From Thermoleptolyngbya sichuanensis A183 (GTDB taxonomy: Bacteria; Cyanobacteriota; Cyanobacteriia; Elainellales; Elainellaceae): a DNA stretch of 64,000 nucleotides. Of the stretch, positions 40,481-48,097 are shown piece by piece. The stretch lies in the NCBI RefSeq assembly GCF_013177315.1, contig NZ_CP053661.1:4898001-4962000 (forward strand), given 5' to 3'. The position numbers were made by a program, and so were the translations under genes. Position 1 is the first letter of the stretch; every line of letters starts with the position of its first letter. The notes below the pieces were generated by a model that ran no database searches, was not told the origin of the DNA, and saw only the letters and a program-made list of their open reading frames with translations.

Positions 40481-40644
40481 GCGATCGCCATTCAGATAAT
40501 CGCCGTAGTGCTGCGGATGGGCAGTTGAAGGGAGGGCGGCCCAAAGAGCCGAGTCGCCAATCGAGAGCGGAACTGCGGGAGTGGACATGTGGCAAGGGTT
40601 TTAAGGGTCACGAGGGAGGTAGATTAATTCTGGATTCTAGATTT

Positions 40645-40679
40645 TAGATTGGCGATTTTAGTTAGATTGGCGATTTTAG
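40645..40679 (+). repeat. 17-bp direct repeat, 18-bp period
   Basis: TAGATTGGCGATTTTAG occurs at 40645-40661 and 40663-40679, in the spacer between the broken oxygenase gene and the redoxin gene. The text resembles the repeat at 62209. Confidence 0.9.
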
Positions 40680-40746
40680 ATTGCTAGTCCAAGCATCTGA
40701 AAAGCTTCTAGCAAGTTCATCTAGAGCGCTGTCTGCCAAAAGTCGT

Positions 40747-41331
40747 CTAGGATTCCGGCTCCTTCAGCCGCTCCAGCGCCACCAGCAGTCGCTCGACGCT
40801 GGCGTTTGGCTCCAAAAACGAGAACAGGTGACGGAAGCGGATTTTTCCGGCGGGGTCAACCCAAAACTGAGCGGGGAGTGGTGCGCCTAATGCCTGCCCG
40901 GTTTGGTAGCGGCGAAACACGCGACATTCAGGATCGCTCAGCAGCGGCATTTTTAGCCCCAAGTCTTGCAGCACGATTTTGCTCTGTCGCTCGTCCGTGC
41001 TGGTGATCATCAGCACCTCTGCGCCGCGCTGGGTGAACGCCTCGTACTTCTCGTTCATCTCCAGAATATGCGGATAGCAGAGCGGGCAATACTGCCTTTC
41101 CGTAAAAATCCGTGTGAAATAGAGCAGCACCGGGCGGTTCCACGCCTGTTCATTGAGCTTGCGGTTGCCCGTATAGTCCGACAGGCGCACCTTGCGATCG
41201 CTCTTCACATCCAGCAGCTCAAACGGCGGCGCGAGGCTACCCGTGACAAACTGATTGGTAGCGGGAATGGGGAAGAAGTTTTTGTAGAAGCGATCGCCCA
41301 GCAGTCCGCGAAAGTCGGTAGAAGTTAGCAT
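40747..41331 (-). CDS. Redoxin (AhpC/TSA-like) with C-P-L-C motif
   Basis: 194 residues from the ATG at 41331; a TTG seven codons earlier is possible. It is a thioredoxin fold with GSLAPPFELLDVKSDRKVRL, then RPVLLYFTRIFTERQYCPLC (cysteines at about 82 and 85) and MPLLSDPECRVFRRYQTG. Family members act as thiol peroxidases or reductases; the CxxC pattern resembles a bacterioferritin-comigratory-like or thioredoxin-like redoxin. It lies next to the broken redoxin-oxygenase gene on the same strand (158-bp gap). Confidence 0.85.
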   Translation of the reverse strand: MLTSTDFRGLLGDRFYKNFFPIPATNQFVTGSLAPPFELLDVKSDRKVRLSDYTGNRKLNEQAWNRPVLLYFTRIFTERQYCPLCYPHILEMNEKYEAFTQRGAEVLMITSTDERQSKIVLQDLGLKMPLLSDPECRVFRRYQTGQALGAPLPAQFWVDPAGKIRFRHLFSFLEPNASVERLLVALERLKEPES

Positions 41332-41341
41332 TGCAGAGGTT

Positions 41342-41374
41342 GGGAGGTTCAAGGGAGGTTCAAGGGAGGTTCAA
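41342..41374 (+). repeat. Three perfect 11-bp tandem repeats
   Basis: GGGAGGTTCAA occurs three times in tandem between the divergent redoxin (41331) and hydrolase (41409) starts. The array thus lies in the shared promoter and leader region. Confidence 0.95.
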
Positions 41375-41408
41375 GGGGGGCAGGCACAGTGAGGACGGGG
41401 GGTATGGA

Positions 41409-42497
41409 ATGACCCATCAAAACCTTGAAGCACGGGTCAGAGCAACGGTCGAGAGGGAACTGCAAGAGGCAGAGACACCGGGAGCGGCGATCGCCCTCCT
41501 CCGCAACGGCGAAATCCTTCTGGCAACGGGCGTAGGCTATGCCGACCTCCAGCAGCAAATTCCCCTGCCCAGCGATGCCCGCTTCTATATTTACAGTATT
41601 ACTAAACCGCTGCTGGCGACGGTGGCAATGAATCTGGTGCAGGCGGGGCGGCTGGATCTGGACACATCGCTAGCGCCGCAGTTCGCCCAAATCCCCTACA
41701 CCGTTGAATCTCCCGTGACCTTGCGGCAACTGCTGAGCCACACAGGCGGCATCCCTGGCTATGGCGATGGCAGCGCCTATGTGCAAGATTTGCAGGCGCA
41801 TCCCCAGCAGGCCTGGACGACGGAGACGTTTCTCCGGGTAGCGCAAGACCAGGGACAGCTTTTTTCACCTGGCGCAGGCTGGGCCTATTCCAATATTGGC
41901 TACATGCTGCTGCGGCTGATCTTGACCCAGGAAACAGGGCTTTCAATGCCGCAATACCTGCACGAGTGGATTTTTCGCCCGCTAGGGCTGCGACACACCT
42001 TCGTTCCCGAAACGCTGGAACAAGCGCATGGATTAACCCCCGGCTACAGCCAGTTCTTGACTGGGGACGACACTGGAGACGAATTGCAAAACGTCGCGCT
42101 GCTCTATCATCCCGGCTGGGTGTCGCATGGGGTCGTGATCTCCACCGCTGCCGAGCTGGGCAAAATCATGGACGCGCTGTTTGCAGGCAGGCTGCTGGAG
42201 CCAGAGCGCGTTTGCGAAATGCTAGAGCCGATCCAGGTGTTCGATTTCGAGCATCCCCAGATCGGCAAAATTGGCTATGGCTTAGGGCTGTGTCTGGGGT
42301 TGGAGTCGCCCTACGGCAAGGTCGCAGGGCACAATGGCGCAGGGCCTGGCTACGTCACGGGCGCGTTTTACCTGTCGAATGTGCAGGGGCAGCCAACGAC
42401 GGTAGTGGCACTGGCCAACCGCGATCGCCATGACCTCGACCTGGGGACGCGCATCGTTTTTGCTATCCTCCGGGCGCTGGCAGATGCCCCTGATTAG
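41409..42497 (+). CDS. Serine hydrolase of the beta-lactamase / DD-peptidase class C family
   Basis: 362 residues from the ATG at 41409; the open frame extends 26 codons upstream through a repeat array and is unlikely to be coding there. The catalytic S-I-T-K is at 63-66 (FYIYSITKPLLATVAMN), Y-S-N near 160 (GWAYSNIGYMLLRL) and HNGAGPGY near 320 in place of the KTG box. Members include esterases, D-aminopeptidases and penicillin-binding-like enzymes. No signal peptide is seen, which argues for a cytoplasmic esterase or peptidase. The substrate is unknown. Confidence 0.9.
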   Translation: MTHQNLEARVRATVERELQEAETPGAAIALLRNGEILLATGVGYADLQQQIPLPSDARFYIYSITKPLLATVAMNLVQAGRLDLDTSLAPQFAQIPYTVESPVTLRQLLSHTGGIPGYGDGSAYVQDLQAHPQQAWTTETFLRVAQDQGQLFSPGAGWAYSNIGYMLLRLILTQETGLSMPQYLHEWIFRPLGLRHTFVPETLEQAHGLTPGYSQFLTGDDTGDELQNVALLYHPGWVSHGVVISTAAELGKIMDALFAGRLLEPERVCEMLEPIQVFDFEHPQIGKIGYGLGLCLGLESPYGKVAGHNGAGPGYVTGAFYLSNVQGQPTTVVALANRDRHDLDLGTRIVFAILRALADAPD

Positions 42498-42523
42498 CCC
42501 AACCCCTGGATTCACACGCCGAC

Positions 42524-43273
42524 CTACTCAATCCCAAAGGTCACCGAAACCACGGCTGTAATGTCCTTCTCAATTGAGGACGTGTCATACATGCCGTAGT
42601 CGCTGACCTCGGTGGAGTTGCGCGAGGTGATTTGAAACACGCCCGTTTCGGCACTGCGGACTGCGCCAACGCGGTTGCCTGCGCTCTGGGCGATCGCCTC
42701 TGCTCGGGCCTTGGCATCCTTGGTCGCCTCGGCCACCATCTCAATCCGCAGCTTGCTCAGCTCGGTATAAAGATACTGCGGCGACTCCGACACCAGATTA
42801 ATCCCCTCGTTGATCAAATCGGTCGATTGCTGCGACAGCGTGGTGTATTGATCGACCTCCGTCGAGCGCACCTCAAACCGCTGCGTCAGCCGATAGGCCA
42901 GGGTTTGCCCAGTCTCGCGTCCGTTGGGTGCAACCTCCGGAATCGAGTAAGATTCAATCGCGCTGAGGGTGACTGCTTCGGCAGGCACCTGGTTTTCGCG
43001 CAGATAAGCCTGCACTCGCTCAGTCTGTCGCTTCAAATCCTGATAGGCAGCCTGAGCCGTTGGCTGCTGGCTGGATACGGACAGTCGCCAGATGATGTAG
43101 TCGGAGCGGATAGGCCGCTTGGCAGACCCCGTCACCACCATCACATCATTGCTGGATTTCACGTCGCGCAGGGCCGTTGCGCCGATAAACGTGCTGCCCA
43201 CCAGGGCCAGCGAGAGGGCCACTAAACCTGCGAAAAGCTGGGGATAGCGTTCCGATGACGCTGAATTTTGCAT
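42524..43273 (-). CDS. SIMPL domain-containing protein
   Basis: 249 residues. Two ATGs are in phase; the one at 43273 has AGGAG eight bases upstream and is preferred. A membrane anchor or signal lies at about 12-34 (LFAGLVALSLALVGSTFIGA), followed by the SIMPL/DUF541 domain (VMVVTGSAKRPIRSDYIIW, then AEATKDAKARAEAIAQSAG and AVVSVTFGIE). The domain occurs in oxidative-stress and envelope proteins; the function is not known. It is convergent with the hydrolase gene, 26 bp apart. Confidence 0.88.
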   Translation of the reverse strand: MQNSASSERYPQLFAGLVALSLALVGSTFIGATALRDVKSSNDVMVVTGSAKRPIRSDYIIWRLSVSSQQPTAQAAYQDLKRQTERVQAYLRENQVPAEAVTLSAIESYSIPEVAPNGRETGQTLAYRLTQRFEVRSTEVDQYTTLSQQSTDLINEGINLVSESPQYLYTELSKLRIEMVAEATKDAKARAEAIAQSAGNRVGAVRSAETGVFQITSRNSTEVSDYGMYDTSSIEKDITAVVSVTFGIE

Positions 43274-43944
43274 GGTCATTTCTCCTCTCCACCAGGGAGA
43301 ATAAAGACCCTTTGCGCGTTCGTCCGATGCGGAGAATTGCTTTACAACGCTGACGCGAGGGGCTAGCAGGAGCGATAAACACTGGCTTCACCAGAGCTTT
43401 GGTGGCTCCGGGTGGCACAAACTATTCATCGATTCCTGCCGCCTCCACGAGGCTCTGAGGACTGGACTCGGCTCAGGCTCGATTCCAGTTTCAAAAATCC
43501 AGGACTGACGCGCTTGCAATAAGCTTTCTGGATTTTGGACAATTTCTCGTGGGCTGCGCCCGCGAGAAATTGTCCAACTGCGTAAGTCCGAGAATCGTTG
43601 CGTGGCTCTGTCACCGAGCAGCGGCGCGGCGTTTGGGTCAAGTTTTTATAAAAACAATTGGGTTCGTCAGTCGAGCCTGCCAGAACAGCGTTCACTCCAC
43701 TCTGGCAGGGTATGATGCGATCCCTGACTGACGCGGCCAGTTTGGCAGCCAACAACCGAGCAACCGAGCAGGAGAGCGGCCACACTTGGCTACTCACTAG
43801 ACCAGTCTTTCCAGTACCTTATTCACGAAAGCGGTTTCGTCAGTGTGGTTAACTACAGCAGCATCTGGGGCAATTCCCGATGCGATCGCCCCCTTTGCCA
43901 ACTCTAAAATCCAAGCTCCAGCAGATCTCCCTGCCCTAGCCCCC
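43274..43944. other. 670-bp spacer containing palindromic repeat copy 2
   Basis: Apart from the repeat at 43501-43589 I see no supported gene; the frames present run through the repeat and do not resemble known proteins. Confidence 0.5.
43501..43589 (+). repeat. 90-bp palindromic dispersed repeat, copy 2
   Basis: Starts AGGACTGACGCGCTT and ends CTGCGTAAGTCC. The inner arms TTGGACAATTTCTCG and CGAGAAATTGTCCAA pair perfectly around a GC-rich tip. Same orientation as the other three copies. Confidence 0.9.
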
Positions 43945-44343
43945 TTAACCGCCTTTCATCCGTTGCTCCAACTCTTCCAGCGTGTTGATCAGCAGGCGCT
44001 TAGCTTGCAGCGACCAGCCCCACTTTTGAACGGCGATCGCCCCCGCCCCGCCAACAATCGTCGCCAAAAAATCGACAGGCTGCATAAACGAAATGCCCAA
44101 CAGCAGGCCCAGCCCTGCAATGCCCCACAGCGGCAGCGCCACGGCCTGACGCTGAGTTTCCACAAGCTTGGCAAGGCCGCCCGTAGGCATTTCTGCCAGC
44201 AAGGTTTCCTTAATCTGCTGCTGCTCAGCCCGCGACACCGACAGGGCAATCTTCTGCCGCAGCTTTTCCATCTTGCGGGCATCGGTGCTGTATTGCGTCA
44301 GTTCATCTTCTGCCATCAGCAGCAGGCGTTCAAGCTGTCCCAT
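43945..44343 (-). CDS. Hypothetical membrane protein
   Basis: 132 residues, start ATG at 44343. The first ~65 residues form charged helices (LLLMAEDELTQYSTDARKME, then KLRQKIALSVSRAEQQQIKE). Two hydrophobic segments follow at about 70-86 (PLWGIAGLGLLLGISF) and 89-105 (DFLATIVGGAGAIAV). I recognise no named family. It shares strand with the hypothetical gene at 44450 (107-bp gap). Confidence 0.65.
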   Translation of the reverse strand: MGQLERLLLMAEDELTQYSTDARKMEKLRQKIALSVSRAEQQQIKETLLAEMPTGGLAKLVETQRQAVALPLWGIAGLGLLLGISFMQPVDFLATIVGGAGAIAVQKWGWSLQAKRLLINTLEELEQRMKGG

Positions 44344-44449
44344 CGTTGGTTGCGCCTCTGGTGTGAGTCACGGTTGCGTCAGTGATTACTCCTTAACAAT
44401 ACGACACATTACGACCCATGCTGGCACTCATTGCCCCAGGTGCTTTCCG

Positions 44450-45010
44450 CTATTCTTCGTCCCACAGCCGCTCTAGCTGATAGCGCCACGCGCCCAGCGT
44501 TTGGTCACGCTCGGCAGCCCCCGCCTCCAGGCTGCCCATCATGCCCTCAGCATAGAAGCGTTCTAGGGTTTGCAGCGTGGTCTCCATCGACTGCCCTTGC
44601 TGCTTGGCAGCGCGAATGATCTGGCGAATTTGGGCTTCGGCCAAACGGTCGAAGCTGGGGGTTAGCCCGCGCTCTTGCAGAGACACCAGACGGGCGATCG
44701 CCACTCGAAAATCTTCCACCGTCAGGCTGGCCAGGGCATGTTGATAGACCCCCCACAGCACGCCCTGATAGAGGGCATAGCGCACTTCCTGGGTTTCATC
44801 GAAATTTGCCTCCAGAAGTTGGGCAAGATAGGGGGCAGCCGCCTGCGCCGAATCAATCGAAACGAGCGATCGCAGCCAGCTCTGGTCTTCCGAAAGCAGC
44901 ACCAGCAGGCGCAAGTTGCCGATCTCGACTTGCCAGGATTCTGGCTCGGCAGCCTGCACCGCAGGGCCAAACAGGGTCATCAAAAGCGTCGTGATGTCGC
45001 TAGGAATCAT
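44450..45010 (-). CDS. Conserved cyanobacterial hypothetical protein
   Basis: 186 residues from the ATG at 45010; the open frame extends 19 codons further but through a less typical stretch. It is all-helical, with VEIGNLRLLVLLSEDQSWLR, then YALYQGVLWGVYQHALASL and LTPSFDRLAEAQIRQIIRAA. No signal, no membrane helix and no known motif. A repeat-like helical fold is possible. It is divergent from the permease gene. Confidence 0.65.
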   Translation of the reverse strand: MIPSDITTLLMTLFGPAVQAAEPESWQVEIGNLRLLVLLSEDQSWLRSLVSIDSAQAAAPYLAQLLEANFDETQEVRYALYQGVLWGVYQHALASLTVEDFRVAIARLVSLQERGLTPSFDRLAEAQIRQIIRAAKQQGQSMETTLQTLERFYAEGMMGSLEAGAAERDQTLGAWRYQLERLWDEE

Positions 45011-45134
45011 GAGTGCGATCGCCTTGGAAGTGAATTTGTAACCTACAATACCTCTCTTCCTGAACACAGAACCGAGAATACCGCCATAAAAGCTTTATAA
45101 ATATAGAGTCTACGCGGGGAGGAATTGAAGTCGT

Positions 45135-46424
45135 ATGAGTATTTCGTCAGATTCACAATACGTGGATCGCAGTCAGGCCGGGGAAGACTATCCGCTTTCG
45201 GCGGTGCCCTTCGAGGCCCGCAAGCCCATTTGGTCGCTGGCCCCGCTGCTAATGGGGTTTGCGCTCACCTCTACCACGCTGTTTGCCGGTGGGCTAGTTG
45301 GCTCAGCATTTCCCTTTTCCACCATGCTGGCTATTGTGCTAATTGGCAACCTACTTTTGGGAACCTACTGCGCTGCAATGGGCTACATCGCCCAGCGGAG
45401 CGGGCTGACGACCGTTCTCATGTCGCGCTTCAGCTTTGGCAATATCGGCTCTCGCTGGGTCGATTTTGTGCTGGGCTTTACGCAAATCGGCTGGTATGCC
45501 GTGACCAACGCCTTTATCGCCGATGCGCTCACGAAGCAGTTTGGACTGTCAGACGGAATGAAGGTCTTCCTGACAGTGTTCTTTACCTTCGCTTTTTGCG
45601 TCACTGCCTATATCGGCTATACGGCGATGGACTGGCTTAGCCGTATCGCTGTGCCCGCAATGCTGATCCTGATGGCGATTAGCCTGATTCGAGGATTTGG
45701 CGATGCAGGCGACCTGGCCAGCTTACAGCCCGCCCAGCAGATGGGGGTTGGGGTGGCGATCGCCACGGTGATGTCTACCTTTATCTCCGGCGGCACCCAA
45801 TCCACCAACTGGAGCCGCTTTGCCGACACGCCCAAAAACGCCATCTGGAGTACCTTTCTGGCGTTTTTCTTTATCAACGGGCTGCTGGTGTTTACGGGAG
45901 CCTTTACCACCCTGGTCTATGGCAGCGAAGACCTGATCGCGGCGATGGCCAAGCAAGGCCTGCTGCTGGGTAGCCTGGTTCTGCTGATCCTCAACGTGTG
46001 GACGACCCAAGACAACACCATCTATGCCTTCTCGGTGGCGGGAACCAACTTTTTCCGCACTACCAAGCGCCATGCCTTTGTGCTGGGCGGGGCACTGTTT
46101 GCGCTGCTGCTGGCGCTGACGGGCATCTATGAAAACCTGATTACTTATCTGCTGCTGTTGGGCACGCTGATCCCGCCAATTGGGGGCATCATCATGACCG
46201 ACTTTTGGCTGCGCCACCGGGGTCAGTTTCCCTCGCTGGATACTCCCCTGCCTGCGTTCAACTGGGCTGGCGTGATTTCGTATATTGCTGCTGCGCTCAT
46301 TGCCTACTTTACGGGCACTGCGGGCATCGGCATTGGCCCGCTAAATGGGATTATTGCGGCGGCGATTCTCTACGCGGTGCTGACCAAGGTGATTCCTCAG
46401 CCCATCCGGGTGACGGAAATGTAG
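45135..46424 (+). CDS. codB: NCS1 family cytosine/purine permease
   Basis: 429 residues with about 12 membrane helices and the family text FALTSTTLFAGGLVGSAFPF, SRFSFGNIGSRWVDFVLG and FTQIGWYAVTNAFIADALTK. It imports a nucleobase, probably cytosine, coupled to a cation. The substrate is inferred from similarity to CodB; no codA lies next to it. GAGGAA precedes the ATG. The gene ends before a terminator hairpin at 46495. Confidence 0.88.
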   Translation: MSISSDSQYVDRSQAGEDYPLSAVPFEARKPIWSLAPLLMGFALTSTTLFAGGLVGSAFPFSTMLAIVLIGNLLLGTYCAAMGYIAQRSGLTTVLMSRFSFGNIGSRWVDFVLGFTQIGWYAVTNAFIADALTKQFGLSDGMKVFLTVFFTFAFCVTAYIGYTAMDWLSRIAVPAMLILMAISLIRGFGDAGDLASLQPAQQMGVGVAIATVMSTFISGGTQSTNWSRFADTPKNAIWSTFLAFFFINGLLVFTGAFTTLVYGSEDLIAAMAKQGLLLGSLVLLILNVWTTQDNTIYAFSVAGTNFFRTTKRHAFVLGGALFALLLALTGIYENLITYLLLLGTLIPPIGGIIMTDFWLRHRGQFPSLDTPLPAFNWAGVISYIAAALIAYFTGTAGIGIGPLNGIIAAAILYAVLTKVIPQPIRVTEM

Positions 46425-46494
46425 TTTTTTCCCAAAGTGGGAGACGTTTAGCAACGGGCGATCTCCCCCACCCCGTCCGTCCAACACTCTAGTC

Positions 46495-46527
46495 AAAGCG
46501 CCGCAGGGTATCTCTTGTGGCGCTTTT
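46495..46527 (+). terminator. Rho-independent terminator after the permease gene
   Basis: AAAGCGCC pairs with GGCGCTTT across a 17-base loop and runs into TTTT. The right arm (TGTGGCGCTTTTAGG) is duplicated in tandem at 46516-46530 and 46531-46545, so there are two possible 3' arms. Confidence 0.75.
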
Positions 46528-46545
46528 AGGTGTGGCGCTTTTAGG
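46516..46545 (+). repeat. Perfect 15-bp tandem duplication of a terminator arm
   Basis: TGTGGCGCTTTTAGG occurs twice back to back; each copy holds the 3' arm and T-run of the terminator. Confidence 0.95.
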
Positions 46546-46651
46546 CTTATTAAACTCCATCCAATGTTTAAACTTCCCTAAAGGAATGCCGGGAGTATGG
46601 ACATAACTAGTTGCTAAAATTAACAAATATCTAGGAAAAAGGATTGAGTGT

Positions 46652-46822
46652 ATGCGCTACACCACAGAAGATGGCGGTCGCCTGAACAACTTTGCAGTTG
46701 AGCCGAAAATGTATACCGCTGAGCCACCCAGCAAAAAGCAGCAGACGATTTATCTCATTGCTGGCATCGGCGCACTGGTGCTGGTGGGCGGTCTCGTGGC
46801 GATCGCCGTCTCTGTGTCCTAG
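46652..46822 (+). CDS. psb34: Photosystem II assembly protein Psb34
   Basis: 56 residues beginning MRYTTEDGGRLNNFAVEPKM and including AEPPSKKQQ, then one membrane helix (IYLIAGIGALVLVGGLVAIA, about 33-53) and a short SVS end. It matches the ssl1498/Psb34 family, a single-helix thylakoid protein that binds the CP47 side of photosystem II during assembly. It is preceded by a GGATTGAG leader and followed by a strong terminator, so it is probably a one-gene transcript. Confidence 0.92.
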   Translation: MRYTTEDGGRLNNFAVEPKMYTAEPPSKKQQTIYLIAGIGALVLVGGLVAIAVSVS

Positions 46823-46855
46823 CCCGTCTTTTGGCACACCCTGAACCAATCAAAC

Positions 46856-46897
46856 AGCCGAGCGCCCCAGGCTCAGCTCTGGAGGACTCGGCTTTTT
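46856..46897 (+). terminator. Rho-independent terminator after psb34
   Basis: AGCCGAG pairs with CTCGGCT across a GC-rich loop and is followed by TTTTT, 34 bp after the psb34 stop. Confidence 0.85.
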
Positions 46898-46915
46898 AAT
46901 GTGCTTTTTAATGTC

Positions 46916-47005
46916 AGGATCTACGCACTTACGATAAGTTTCCTGGGTTTTGGACGATTTCTCGCGGGCTGCGCCCGCGAGAAATCGTCCAACTGCGTAA
47001 GTCCT
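46916..47005 (+). repeat. 90-bp palindromic dispersed repeat, copy 3
   Basis: Starts AGGATCTACGCACTTACG and ends CTGCGTAAGTCCT. The inner arms TTGGACGATTTCTCGCGGGC and GCCCGCGAGAAATCGTCCAA are a perfect 20-bp stem with TGC at the tip. AATGT occurs just outside both ends. Confidence 0.92.
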
Positions 47006-47039
47006 GAATGTGCTTTTCCAGGCGACCCCTTGCTCTCTG

Positions 47040-47702
47040 CTAGGCTGTCGCCAGTTCTCGCCGCAAAAAGCTCAGCGTCTTATCCCAGGCATCAGCGGCG
47101 GCATCGGGTTGATAGACCTCCGGGCGGGTGTCGTTGAAAAAGGCATGGTCGGCTCCAGTATAGGTGTGGGTTTCGATGGAGCCACCCGCCTGTTGAATGG
47201 CTGCCTCTAGCGATCGCACCGCCTCTGGAGTCACAAACCCGTCGTTTTCCCCAAAAATGCCCAGCACAGGCGCACGCAGCTTCGAGAAATCGGGCTGCAC
47301 GTTGGGATGGATGCCGTAGAAATCGACCACTGCGCCCACGCGCTGGCTCAGGGTTGCCGCCAGCAGCGCCAACTGGCCGCCCATGCAAAAGCCCACCACG
47401 CCCAAGCGATCGCCCGTTACTGCCGGATGCTCCTGCAAATATTGGAGGGTTTCTTCGAGCTTACGAGCCGTTTGCTCAATGTTTAGCGCCATAAACAGCC
47501 GCCCCGCTTCATCGGGTGAGGTGGTCGTTTCGCCATCGTACAGATCGGGGGCGATCGCCACAAACCCCGCTTCGGCGAAGCGATCCGTCACCGTTTTGAT
47601 ATGGGGAACCAATCCCCACCACTCTTGCAGCACCACTACCCCCGGTCCAGAGCCGCCCGACGGCAGTGCCAAATATCCTCGATTTGCAATTTCTGTTCCC
47701 AT
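47040..47702 (-). CDS. Dienelactone hydrolase family protein
   Basis: 220 residues. It is an alpha/beta hydrolase with the nucleophile cysteine in GVVGFCMGGQLA (C106), acid in GENDGFV (D154) and histidine in GADHAFFND (H186), a full Cys-Asp-His triad. VVVLQEWWGLVPHIKTVTDR is the family opening. In other bacteria such enzymes open lactone rings of chlorocatechol products; in cyanobacteria the substrate is unknown. The start ATG at 47702 fits the family. Confidence 0.92.
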   Translation of the reverse strand: MGTEIANRGYLALPSGGSGPGVVVLQEWWGLVPHIKTVTDRFAEAGFVAIAPDLYDGETTTSPDEAGRLFMALNIEQTARKLEETLQYLQEHPAVTGDRLGVVGFCMGGQLALLAATLSQRVGAVVDFYGIHPNVQPDFSKLRAPVLGIFGENDGFVTPEAVRSLEAAIQQAGGSIETHTYTGADHAFFNDTRPEVYQPDAAADAWDKTLSFLRRELATA

Positions 47703-48097
47703 GACCTGTGCCAGCTAAAAATCAAGTCGCCATTCAAGAAACCTCACCCAGTAAAGCCTCGAAATGTCCTGCCCCGCAAGAGTTCGCGCGAACAGTTAGC
47801 TGAAAATCAATCCCTAAGCCGCCCTGCAAAAGGTTAAAATATTTAGTAATTTGGTGTATGCTGCATTGCACAAGGCGTGCGGGCTGCATTTATGGCGTGT
47901 CCTCCCCTGACAATTCTTAGTCATGCCTAAGCTGTGAACTGTGCCAGAAGGTTATCCTGGCGATCGCCCCCAAAGTCACTCTAACCCTGCACTCAGCTTA
48001 CGACTGCCTTCCTCAAACTCCAGCCAGCCTACTTGAAACACAGCGCTACCGACGTTCCGTTTGCTCGCCCGATCCCATCCGTTGTGATGTAGCCGAT
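47703..48097. promoter_or_regulatory. 395-bp divergent spacer before sasA
   Basis: Separates the dienelactone hydrolase gene from sasA and must hold both promoters. I see no clear regulator site and no small gene. Confidence 0.45.

Larger units (their letters stand above)
39373..40588 (-). pseudogene. Redoxin-like / 2OG-Fe(II) oxygenase fusion, frameshifted three times
   Basis: Reading from the ATG at 40588, the frame is MSTPAVPLSIGDSALWAALP and continues to GDRTVLFF. It is then broken by a perfect 16-bp tandem duplication (40449-40480). The frame resumes (GSASSPETSAALMEF) through PHRDNT, where a perfect 14-bp duplication (39721-39748) and a 4-bp duplication (39676-39683) break it twice more. 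Deleting one copy of each restores a single frame of about 393 codons. It has a peroxiredoxin-like domain without a catalytic cysteine (about 1-170) and a prolyl-4-hydroxylase domain with HRD, a distal HEATPV and GRRFTLLAFF. As sequenced it cannot make a full protein. Confidence 0.9.

Noticed and set aside
46901-47137. Short frames shared by repeat copies (text such as C-A-R-E-K-S-S-N-C-V-S-P)
   Set aside because: The same peptide text arises at 43549, 46901 and 61926 because the palindromic repeat is duplicated; it is a repeat artefact, not a gene family.
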